A stretch of DNA of 64,000 bases from positions 287,001 through 351,000 of the forward strand of contig JACEVL010000409.1 of NCBI GenBank assembly GCA_020284085.1. The letters run 5' to 3'. Made by a program: the position numbers and the translations under genes. Within the stretch, counting starts at the first letter, position 1. Each line of letters opens with the position of its first letter. A model generated the notes under the pieces. That model had not been told where the DNA came from. It saw only the letters and a list, made by a program, of their open reading frames with translations, and searched no databases. Below are positions 1 to 10,382 of this stretch, one piece after another. This DNA is from Aporrectodea caliginosa (taxonomy: Eukaryota > Annelida > Clitellata > Crassiclitellata > Lumbricidae).

Positions 1-300
1 TTAAGCTGAGTGTTTTGAAGGGGCGCTAAAACTACTAGCAAATTAAGCATCAGAGAGAACAATTACTCTACACTGGCAGTGAGAAAATCAGACGGTGAGG
101 CAGTGGACTAGCCACCCGACAAATAGTAGGCCTACATGTATGTCTAAACTGAGAAAACTAAATCGTTGACATTTCATGTTAGCATAAGAATAACGCATTG
201 ACCGCAATTCTAATCTCAGATCCCTTTTACCGCATGCATGAAATGACGCCACTTTCTATCATTAATGAAGAAATCCGTACCGTCTAAAGTCCTGTGGAGT

Positions 301-504
301 TCATTTCGAAAGAAGTCGGTCGTTAGGATGAAAGAAGTCGGTCGCAAGGACGCTTCTCCATTGCGAACAGACAGTTCCAAGTCGGCTTATCACAAAGTCA
401 GCCTTTTCTTTCCACACACTTTTGGCCACCTTCATACCCTTCACTTCCATAACTACGGCTTTAACGAGGATGCACTCAATTAGCTCGATCGGTAGATCTT
501 GCAA
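301..504 (-). CDS. possible F-box-like exon or small protein
   Basis: A 67-codon open frame on the minus strand starts MQDLPIELIECILVKAV and later reads ISRLGTVCSQWRSVLATDFF. An LP-x-E-L-I start followed by a hydrophobic stretch and V-C-x-x-W-R is the usual look of an F-box motif (family knowledge), which binds Skp1 in SCF ubiquitin ligases. An insertion-like stretch of basic residues lies between the two halves, so the fit is partial. The frame ends in TGA next to a short direct duplication of GAAAGAAGTCGGTCG on the plus strand. It could be one exon of a larger gene, a decayed copy, or chance. No partner exon is recognised nearby. Confidence 0.33.
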   Translation of the reverse strand: MQDLPIELIECILVKAVVMEVKGMKVAKSVWKEKADFVISRLGTVCSQWRSVLATDFFHPNDRLLSK

Positions 505-1390
505 CTACAGGTAAAGTAAAAACATATATCATCTGTTTATCGCACTTTCTAAATCGTCTAAGTGGCCTAGTTTATACGAAATGGAAGGACCTTGTAAGCC
601 ATTTAGAACACAAAATGGACGCAGAATCACAAGTCTTCCTTCGAACACCACAGCTGACACTGTGATGTTACTATTAGAAGGAAGACTTATAAACTAAAAT
701 AAACTAGTTGACTAAAAAGCATAGCAAATGTCGGTCTATAAGCCACACTCATGAAGCAATTAACAAGGTTTGGATTAAAAGAAGATTTCTGACTTGCATT
801 TGAATGCAATGTAGCTTACCGTCGTGTCACTCAATGAGATGCGTTTTGCACGTTTAGCATTCTTATCTTGTTGGAATACAGCTACAAGAGAAATAAATGC
901 AATTATCTGTAAATAAGTTCTTATACTTGTATAGAATTTTAGACTACAATTGAATCATTTAATTGTATTTTTGTGTTTCTATTGTAAGGTTATAGGCCTA
1001 CTACAACTGCGTAAAGAGCTGATCGACTCGTGTGGTTGCTGAATACCGTAAACAATTCCAAACTGAGAAAGGGATTGGCTACATAGTTCTGACTATCATT
1101 GGTAGGCTAAGTATTCCTCATAAAAACTGGCTGAGTCATTGACAGCGATAGGCACGATACTTTTCAATAGTAGTTTGAAAATACAAAATAAATTATACTT
1201 TTCAAAAGTATTGTGAAAATACTTTTACAAAATACTTTTCAAAAGTATTTTGAAAACAATTTTCAAAACAGCTTTTTGAAAATACTTTTGAAAGTAGTTT
1301 TTCAAAATACTCTTGAGAAATCATTTTGTAGGCCTACTTTTATCGCTACTTGATACATTGTACATTATTTTACATTGCATTAGTGTACTT
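505..1390. other. no gene recognised; AT-rich with small palindromes
   Basis: No convincing coding frame is seen. It holds a 12-bp perfect inverted repeat (AAGTCTTCCTTC at 631-642 and its complement at 677-688) and a cluster of AAAAGTATTTT-type palindromes near 1190-1330. Confidence 0.6.
1185..1330. repeat. clustered AAAAGTATTTT palindromes
   Basis: The word AAAATACTTTT and its complement AAAAGTATTTT alternate many times. At 1229-1251 they form an almost uninterrupted 23-nt palindrome with a one-base centre. Similar words nearby pair in many ways. This may be the subterminal part of a DNA transposon, but no ends or target duplication were found. Confidence 0.55.
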
Positions 1391-1550
1391 GACAGTGATC
1401 TATAGTTTTATATGACTTATCTGAACAAGTAGACTAAACAAACATTCAGTAGGCTCTACTTCGTCTGTCGAAATTAAACAAAAGCAAAGGAAAACAAGAG
1501 TAAGTTTAACCAAGAAGGATATTAAAGTTTTATTCGTGTAACAGTGCTTA

Positions 1551-1840
1551 ACGAGACATTCTAAACTAGAGGTTTCAGAGCTGTTTAATGACGGGCCAGT
1601 GGCAATATTTTCCAGAAAGTGGCTAGCCAGGGTGGCAAAGGCGCCTGAACAAAATGAGAAGAAGGGGTTCTGGGAGTGACAGAAGGTCTTGCGGTATGAA
1701 GGAGATACCTCGACCAAATAGTTGCTCATAAGAGTTAAGATTTTGAACTGGATGCGCTGGGGCACAGGAAGCCAGTGGAGAGAGTCCCGAATGAAAGCAG
1801 ATATATGGGCAAACCTCGGGAGACCACCAACACTTCTTCG
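1551..1840 (-). pseudogene. LINE reverse-transcriptase C-terminal fragment
   Basis: The minus-strand frame reads FIRDSLHWLPVPQRIQFKIL followed by a region with SPSYRKTF. The LHWLPV-x-QRI-x-(F/Y)K-(I/L)L signature is the hallmark of the tail of CR1/L2-like LINE ORF2 proteins (family knowledge). Upstream catalytic reverse-transcriptase motifs are absent, so this is a 5'-truncated copy. It abuts an oppositely oriented fragment of a different LINE at about 1890. The frame stays open past the LINE homology to 1400, but that tail looks like random translation. Confidence 0.7.
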
Positions 1841-1889
1841 TCGCCTCTCCCCTTTACAACTGCAGCGCCCTCTATGACAGGCTCCCTGC

Positions 1890-2129
1890 ATGCCGGATCG
1901 GGTTCTGCGCACGGTGGCACGTCATATTGGTCGTATCCCAAGGCTCGACCATGTTTCTGAATACATACGGGACATCATGCATTGGCTCCCCTTCTCACAG
2001 CAGATCACCTACCGGGTTTCTGCATTGGCAGGGCGTTGCATCGAGGGATCAGCTCCCCTATACCTGCGGGAAACCTGCTGTTCTACTCTGGGTGTCCAAC
2101 GCCGAAGCTTCCTTCGTTCAACTGTATAG
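1890..2129 (+). pseudogene. LINE C-terminal fragment, head-to-head with the previous one
   Basis: The plus-strand frame contains YIRDIMHWLPFSQQITYRVS and then EGSAPLYLRE. This is the same HWLP-x-x-QQI-x-Y-(R/K) tail signature as the neighbour on the other strand, but from a clearly different LINE copy. Only about 80 codons survive, ending in a stop at 2129. No poly(A) or microsatellite tail is obvious. Confidence 0.65.
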
Positions 2130-2159
2130 GCGTAGCTTCTCGTCTATCACTGGTCATTG

Positions 2160-3660
2160 AAGCAACGACTAAATACCGTTGAAATATTATTAAAACTTCA
2201 ATTAGCATTAACTTACAGACTGAGTCTTTATTCGTTGGCTGGTCATCACTGGATTCAGCTGATGTTCGTTTCTTCGACATGTCTTAAGGAAGAAGAACAG
2301 ACGTCGCCGCCTCTTGCAACGATTTACATCAATAACAATAATTGTAAGAAACACCAATCGATTGTCGGCAACTGCTGAGCAAATCGAACCAGAATAATCT
2401 CAAATGCGATTGTTAAATGTTAACTTAAGCTACTTAAGACAAAAGTTTTAAACGAATCCCAGGAAATACATTATTTAAAATTATATATTAAATAAAAGAA
2501 GGAATTGAAGCTTTAACAAGTCATGAAGGAAATTTTGAAATATGAAACTATATATTGTGACGTCACACAATAGACGGTTCATATTCATATGATAATTGAT
2601 TATAATAAATTGTAGCTGTTGTTTTTTATAGCGCGTCTTTTCAAGAAAATATATGTCGGAGGTGCTACCGCCAACCTAACTGCGCAGTGCGCAAGACCAC
2701 GTTTGAACAGACTGGTCTTCAATCGCATCCGAAATAGAAGCATAGAAAGTAGTAGAAGCCCATGTCTCAGATAGCGTATGGAAGCATGTTTCGGAATGAG
2801 GGGCCAATCACTGCAATGCTTCCATGTTGCTTTGTGGAAGTTCGGAAACGGGAGAAAGACAAGATTACTCTGCGTTTGAGCACGAAGACATCTGTGACCA
2901 GATAATGTTGACATTGGAATACATAGCTCTCTAAGACAGGACAGAGCACAATTTATTATTTAAATAAATGGGCCAGGAAGATATGAATCAGTATAAGGAT
3001 CTTAAACTAAATGGGTCTGATTATTATTATCGTAATCGTCGTCGTCGTCACCACCACCATCACCATCATCATCATCATTATAAAATACGACACTGTCCTG
3101 GTTCCTTCCTAAAAATGTCCATGCTAGGCTATGTACAGACGCTCATACTTTTTTGTCGGTTGCCCTTATAAAGATTTTTTCGGGCGCAGAGGTTGAGGGA
3201 TGTGTGTTCAAACATCAGATCCATCTACACTGTAAATGATGCCAAATACCGCTACATAGTATTTATAAGCACATAATAGCCTATGCCGTTGAATAGAACC
3301 CATGAGTTTGCATATATAAGTGCATTAGGCCAACTAGGAATCTCAGCCTCATTCGGTCCGTCGTCTGCCCTGCCTTAGTCGACTGCCTCCTTCCGCCTTC
3401 GAAATGGCGCATCAACAATCGACAGTCTTCCGCCGACGAAGACCTACAGCCAGGCAGTCGGATGTCCGGCCGCTCCTCGACTCATCGTCCTGAATTGATT
3501 ATTGTTCGGACCAAGGACCAGGCGCTGCTGTGTTTTGATGCCAATTATTTTATAAAACAAACATCCGGCCTGTTTTGGAGCTGAGCCTCATATTCTTAAT
3601 TTTCCGAAACTGGCGCTGAACCATTTTTCGACCACCATTGCCATCACTAACGCTTCTAAC
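2160..3660. other. no gene recognised; microsatellite at 3019-3080
   Basis: No supported coding region. A short (GTC)n/(CAC)n/(CAT)n tract lies at about 3019-3080. A segment around 3590-3625 has TGGCGCTGAACC, which resembles a primer-binding site, but no LTR pair supports it. Confidence 0.5.
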
Positions 3661-4870
3661 CTCAACATCACGCTGCCTCCTCTCGTTCAAATGAGCAGCG
3701 GTGGCGAAGGATCTCACTCGATATTATATTAACCCTCGGGCTATCAAGGGGGGTGGTTGCCACCCCCCCTATTTTCATCTCAAACTTTTTCCGTATGGAA
3801 TAAAAAATTTGACCTTTTAGGTAGCTGTAGGGGGTTCATTTGCACACGTTTTGAGGTAAAATGTGAGATGATATCTCACACCGTTCAAAAGTTATACAAT
3901 ATAATGTACCAGGGGGGTGGATACCACCCCCCCTAGATTTTCGACTATATCTTATTGCATTTAATATTAAGAGACACAAATTATACCATTCTATAGAGGG
4001 ATGTGGGGCTACATTTCTATGGTCACTGAGTTGACCTGAGACAACCGGAAGTGCTCAAAATAAATTATAATACGCAACATGCGTGAAAAATGGCTGAATA
4101 AGGACTCCCCCCTTAGTTTTTTGTCTGTAGCGTATTCATTTGTCTTCCTGGAAGAGAAACATTGACACCATTCTTTAGAGGGAATGAAGGGCTTCATTTC
4201 ATTTGCATACCTACATCTTTGTCTTTGAATACCGGAAGTGATCAAAATAAATAATAATACGCGTAATCTGTGTGAAAATGGCTGAATACAGCGTTATAAC
4301 GTAAACAGATATATATGTATGGATATATATGTATGGATGTACATTTATACTATATAAACATGTGTAGGGATGATTTTGTGTATCTTTTATACATAGATTA
4401 GTTTCGAAAACACACATAATCTTATATTTGTTTATCCGGAAAAAGTACAAAATGTAGCAATAATATACAATATTGCTAATTAATGGGTGCCAAATTTAAA
4501 AGTGATGTAATTTCGAGGTGCATTCACATAAGTACAACTAAATACACCATTTGCAGAAATGAATGCTGTCCAATGCATTGCAAGTTATGATATAAAACCA
4601 AACACGGAAATAGGGGGTGGTAACCTCTCGTTCTTGGTAGTCCGTGTTACAAAAAAATCTTGGTAGCCCTAAGGTTAAGTGAAAAGTGAGCGGGATAGAG
4701 GGCAGTGGAGACCATACAAATGGTCGCTCAATCCAGTTCCGGTAGTGGGAACCTTAAATAGCGTGACATCCATTTAAACGGGCAACGAGGTGGTTAAGAA
4801 TCTCACCAGATAAATTCAATGCAAAAATGAACAGGGTCGAGGTCATACGATGGCCATGGGAGAACGTTTA
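3660..4870. repeat. interspersed repeat split by a piggyBac-like insertion
   Basis: The words GGTGGCGAAGGATCTCAC (ending about 3717) and GGGAACCTTAAATAGCGTGA through ACGAGGTGG (about 4746-4800) belong to a repeat seen again at 62590-62830, where GGTGGTGAAGGATCTCACC occurs with a matching flank. The element at 3733-4674 sits in this copy, so the repeat is older than that insertion. The repeat class is not recognised. Confidence 0.5.
3733..4674. mobile_element. non-autonomous piggyBac-like element (942 bp)
   Basis: It is flanked by TTAA on both sides (3729-3732 and 4675-4678). The inverted ends are CCCTCGGGCTATCAAG on the left and CTTGGTAGCCCTAAGG on the right, matching with a few differences. 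A TTAA target duplication with ends starting CC(C/T)T is typical of piggyBac elements (family knowledge). It has no transposase frame, so it depends on a helper. Just inside the left end are GGTGG..CCACCCCCC blocks that can fold back. A truncated relative lies at 45971-46274. Confidence 0.8.
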
Positions 4871-4932
4871 CATTCACAGTTACACGTCTATGCTTCGCTG
4901 ACTCATTCGATGACAACAGCTGACGACCGTAG

Positions 4933-5125
4933 TCGATGGTAGCAAGGCAACAGCTGAACGGATTCGATCAACGTATTTTACGCTTCATTTGGTTGATGGA
5001 GGTGAACTCTCTGCAATGAAGCGTAAAATATGTTCACAAATCCGTTTACCCTTAACCTATTCGTACCAAATGAAGCGTGAAATACGTTTATCGAATCTGT
5101 TCAGCTGTTGCCTTGCTACCATCGA
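4933..5125. repeat. 61-bp inverted repeat upstream of gene A
   Basis: The arm at 4933-4993 is complementary to 5065-5125 with about three mismatches over 61 bp, separated by 71 bp. The spacer carries another partial copy of the AATGAAGCGTAAAATA word. It lies about 95 bp before the gene A TATA-like box. A foldback MITE is possible, but I see no convincing target-site duplication. Confidence 0.8.
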
Positions 5126-5199
5126 AAGATATCGATTCAAACGGGCTAACACGTCTGCTTATTGATCGCCTGCACCAGGGCTTACATAGGTGGTGAATT

Positions 5200-5323
5200 A
5201 ACTTTCGCGGAAAGGGCTATATAGGCCTATATTCTACTTGCCATGTCATTTGATGTTTAGTTACTGGTTCACTTACGTCGTCGTGCGTTCATTGCTTTTG
5301 GCAGAAAAGTCCAGAGTATTCGG
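5200..5323 (+). promoter_or_regulatory. gene A core promoter and noncoding first exon
   Basis: A TATA-like TATATA box lies at 5218-5223, followed by TTCTACTTGCC and GTTTAGTTACTGGTTCAC. The block ends with a splice donor CGG|GTAAGT at 5323/5324. The same ordered words recur upstream of gene B (25300-25409), gene C (35215-35321) and in the relic at 17560-17770. This marks a conserved promoter plus 5' UTR exon; transcription probably starts near 5250. The matching acceptor is TGTTTTAG at 7218, just before the signal-peptide exon. Confidence 0.65.
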
Positions 5324-7076
5324 GTAAGTTTTGAAATAGTTGAATATCGGAGAGATTTGGGAAATGGTAGCTTATAAGAGATATCTAGATATATATAAGA
5401 GTTCATCACCTCTGCTCAACAGTCTAAAGTCTAAGCAATCCCTTCACAAAGCATTGGTACCAAATTAGTATCCAGAACAATTGAGCTAAACAGTTAGCAA
5501 GATTGGCAACTAGCTAGGCTATATAGTTACTTAACCAATTTTTTTTAGCTAGACACGAAAATACTCAGATTGATTGGCTGATTGATTGATCCACTGATAT
5601 CATTATTTCTTTCATTCCTTGAGTGGGGTGTTTCTGTAGTCGGAGGTCCTTCTTATATAGCCACTGGTCCTAAAGTTCGGATCCTCTGAGACCAAGATCC
5701 ATATTCTTGGGTTTCGTGTTGATCGATTGAGATGTTTTGGATATAGTCCACAAAACTCCGATCAGTGACTCTTGACTTCGCTTTCTCCGTGGAATCGAGT
5801 ATCAAACAATCAAGAATATTTCCGAGATTGATTTATTACCGTATACATATATAGTCCTATTTTTTTACAAGACAACGACATTACCATGAACCACGAATGC
5901 GTTCGCTTCCTTGTCGTGAGGGGCTTCGAGCCTTTGGCGTTCCCTATCCAAGACACCACTCCAATTTTCATGGTTCAATGACAATTCGGGGCCGACAAGT
6001 TGACGCGGACAATTCGGCGCAATACAATTCTTGGCGTCGGCAAATTGCATAAGGTTCTACCCAGCTTGATGATGGCCTTGTCAACAACAAGCTACAGGAA
6101 TTGTTATATTTGTGGTCACTATTGCAGCACTGCAGGCATGCAACTTACAATTAATTACAGGTACTTCTTCAGCAGGTTAAATATCTGTCTACACAGTGTT
6201 TCCGACCTATGTGTTACCTTTCTGATAATGAATACATCAGTTCGGTTTTTTCTTGTAGTGACGCTTAGACGTTGGAAGGTAAGTAATGCAGCTGTCTTAT
6301 AGGCCTACTATTATATCTTTCCGCCATGTGAAATGCCTTTAGAATTCTTACAGTCGGGGAAATGTAGATTTGTTAGCTCATAATAATTACGTGTATCATT
6401 GCGAAAGAAAATTGCACAGAACAAAAATTTATATAAACCGAATGTTCAACTAAAAGTCAATGTAAATTTCATCGTAGACCCTTCTGAGCAACCACACACA
6501 GCATCAGAAGACAAGTTGAGGTAGGAGAAAAGTTAATGCAACGTTAAATGTGACGCAATTGAGACGGCTGAACCAATTACAGTTGTTTTCATTGGGCAAT
6601 TTACACGATCAAAACAATCTTCGCCGTTGAAGCAAAACACGAAAATTGGGACCTGGATGAATGATTACGAATCGTGGTTATTAACAAAATTGTGATATGT
6701 TATAATTGTATTCACAACTTGTACCCACTGTTCATGGGGGCCCGTGGCGCATTGGATAACATCTGGCATCAGAGACCGAGCAGGTACACGCAGTTCAGAG
6801 CCCAAGTTGGGCGGATATGCTAACGTTAAATGTCATGAAATTGAGACGTCTGAACCAGTAACAGTTGTTTTCATTGGGAAATTTACACGATCAAAACAAT
6901 TGAAGCATAACAAGAAAAATGGACATGGCGCAATGATTTTGTCACGTGGTTATTAATTAAAGAAAAGATCTACTTATGTAGATGTAATCATGTAAAGTTA
7001 TGGACATATAACCTATAAGTGAATAGCATCTTGTTGCCAATAAAGTGAAAAAATTTCCTGCAAACCGTTGTTGTCA

Positions 7077-7155
7077 CACAACACACACACGCACGCGTAC
7101 ACACACACGCACACGCACGCACACACTCACGCACACACACACACACATATATATA
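7077..7155. repeat. (CA)n with CG-containing steps
   Basis: Alternating purine-pyrimidine tract ending in ATATATATA, located in the 5' UTR intron of gene A about 60 bp before the signal-peptide exon. Confidence 0.9.
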
Positions 7156-7255
7156 ATGTAAGTAAAGCAACTTCAAGGATATTTTACATTCGTCCATTCA
7201 TGTGGCTTTGTGTTTTAGACGTGCAACTGTGTAAACTGAGTGATAAGACAGAACA

Positions 7256-8161
7256 ATGAAGGTTGCAGCTGCTGCTGGTATCTTCTGCCTCATCATGACC
7301 GTCGTGAACGGTTCCACGTTCCGCGTTCCCTCAAAAGCCAACTACGTTGACGGTGAACAGTTCAGTCTACATTCTAAAGCGTATACCGTGTGATCTAATC
7401 AAATAGATGCATGATTTCTATAGCGCCTCTAAAATAATCCACAAACCATTTAATCTACATCTGTAGTGTCATCTACAGAAATGGGAGGAAGAGAAATTAG
7501 TCTTACTGGTTCAGATATGGGCGCCCGCACACTGGGGCAAGAGAAGGCACTGTCTTGCCCCCAACCACTGGAGAATTGATACCTATTTTTAACTACTCCT
7601 TTTTGGTGTTTTGAAAATTTCTTCGCACTGAAGTATCAATTTAAAACAATATCCCAAAAAATTTAGTTATTTAGTTTGGATATTGTTTGAAATTTTACAT
7701 TTAAAAACCCTCTATGAAAAATACTCATGTTCTTAATTTCCTGTATTGCATTTTTCAAGCTCTCACTAAAAATTTAACCGTGACCATTGTGTTTGCCCCT
7801 CCTGCAAACATATCTGCGGGCGCCTATGGGTTCCCTACCCCGAACTGCATGGGGAGTTTTCGCAGTCACTTCATTAGCTCTCGTTTAAGGGCTTTACCTT
7901 TTGCCATTAACCGAGAGTGATTCTTATCTGGATGATTGTAATTGTAATTGTAATCGAACAATTATATAGCGCCGCTCAAAATCTGCATCAGTGCCCGCGT
8001 CAGAGAACAGGAAAGTCTTAAGGTGTCTCTAATTTGTCTGATGTGTCTCTAGGCCTACCTATCTACAGACCCAGGCTACGTTGCGAGTCCGGTGGAAATT
8101 TCCACGTTTTAACCTGGACTCATTAGAAGCCATCGCGGAGTTTACTAAATCGATGCTCAAT

Positions 8162-8245
<84 letters not shown>

Positions 8246-10333
8246 TGTGGTCGAAAGTTCAAGAAATTCAAGATTAGAACCACCATCGCAGTCCATCTAT
8301 TAAAACACTAACATACTGAAAATTTGAGCAAAATTGAACCATATTTAGGGGTTGCGCAAGCCACCCAAAGTTTTGTTAAGTATAGGCTACTTGAATTCAA
8401 CACTGCGCCTTGATGGCGAACAAACATCAGTACAAAGGCATGACAATGTATTCACCGTTTCAGCGTTTAACGTCTGTGATTAAATTTAGCATTTTGGGTA
8501 GGCAAAATGCTAGTTTTAAAGGGAAAACTTAAGAAATATTTAAAATTGTCTTCACTGAGTGGTCGTTTCAGCAGTGACAGCGGCACTATCCAAACTTGCC
8601 AGCAATGTGTTCTTGCTTGAGTCAGAAAATTGATTGCGATGCGCATCAACAACTTGAAGCCAATACTGTTTCTGATCTTCGTCATTTGTCAGGATTGAGT
8701 TGTACTCATGGATTAACTTTACACTTCCCTCTGCGGTGTCGTTGACTACTTTGAGTGCCATGACGACTGCCTGTGATTCAAGATAATCTTCATTTTCATT
8801 CCAGCTTTCCGGTGGAATGCTGTAGTGGTGACCTGACGAATTTCTTGGTCTCTGTATTCAGTCACTTGCAGAAGCCGAGACAGGACAGGAAGTTTGAAAC
8901 CATACTTGGAATTACACATCACAGACAAATAAAAGAAAATTGAAAGTATACCCCTGTCATCAACTGGCTTCAGTTTGAAAGAGATCGAAACATTTTACTG
9001 ATCGAAACATCCACATCTTGAATGAATAAAACTCCAGGCTCTATAAAGTGAATTCTTTGAGTTGGGCTCCACCAAAAATTACTACTAATTCAAGAAGCTC
9101 GTTATAATCATCTCTTTGATGATTGGCCACCAGCTTTGTTTCAGCAAAAGCAATAACTCGCTCCCCGAAATTAGTAATCCACTGCTAATCGAGTCATTTC
9201 GACGCGAATGGTCAAGAAAACGGTGAAGTATTAGAATATCTTGACCAGTTGAGGAAACAATTTTCGTGACACTGAATGCCTTTTCAGCAGCAATTTACAT
9301 CACGTAGTGACGACCTGCTAGACGAAGTAAGTTCCGACCAAGTCCCTTTTTCTATCAGAGTTCACGTCCCAGCATTCTGTCCAGTAATGCTCGTTGTGGT
9401 GTCAAAGCACATCCCCTTAATCTTCCTTCTCAGGTACCAATCATCTGTGTAGATGATCACGGAGCTTGCCTGAGCTTCTCCAGTGCCTGAGTTAATCTTC
9501 GGTAAACGAAGAAGTTGATCTGTTCCAATGCCGGGCCCAATCATAAGCAGCCGATCTATACCTTCTCGCAGCCAGTGATGTCGGGCAACAGCATACCTTG
9601 TCAATGAACAACCATTGCACAATCTGGAGAGAATTCATTTTTGTTCATAGAAACACGCTCTTCTTGATAAAATCTTCAAGGTCGGCGAATAGAACTGCGA
9701 CTCATATGCAAGTCCCGAACTTCATGACCTAGAGATTGAACAATTGCAGCCAATAGATGTGGATGTGTTGCTGCCATGCTAGTGACTTTTGTTTGATCCA
9801 AACCGCAGCTTCCTGCTTAGTCACAGAGGCTCTCTTGCTGAGCTGTGCAGATGATGATTGTTGTTTTTTCATCCTCTTTTATAAAGACTACCACAACATG
9901 TGTAACTGCCTTCTTCAGGTGTGTCCTTATCACTGCTGCTCGACTCCAGATCTTACTGTGCTTGTTAAAACTTCCATATCATTCTTTGATCTCTCACGCT
10001 GCTCTTATGTAGGTCTTTACTTTTAATACTTTAATAAATTTCTTTTCCATTTTATGAATCAAGACTCTATCCTCTCCTGCCTTATAACCCCTTTGACCTT
10101 CTCTCTGAGCTTATTGGAAAGCCCAGTCTTCTGGAATCTTGAAGAGACTTTGAGCGCCCATCGAAGAGCAAAATGACACAAGGTGAGTGAAACTTCTAAT
10201 CACTTGCGCAACCTCTAAATATTCTCAAATTTTGATGAAATTGCACCTGAATTATTTTTTTATATAGTGGACTCCATTGGCACCTTCTAATAATTAAAAA
10301 TTGAAACTTTATATTTTACCATGTAGTCGTGGA

Positions 10334-10382
<49 letters not shown>

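Noticed and set aside
3250..3620. LTR followed by a primer-binding site (TGGCGCTGAACC)
   Set aside because: No second LTR, no target duplication and no retrotransposon protein nearby.
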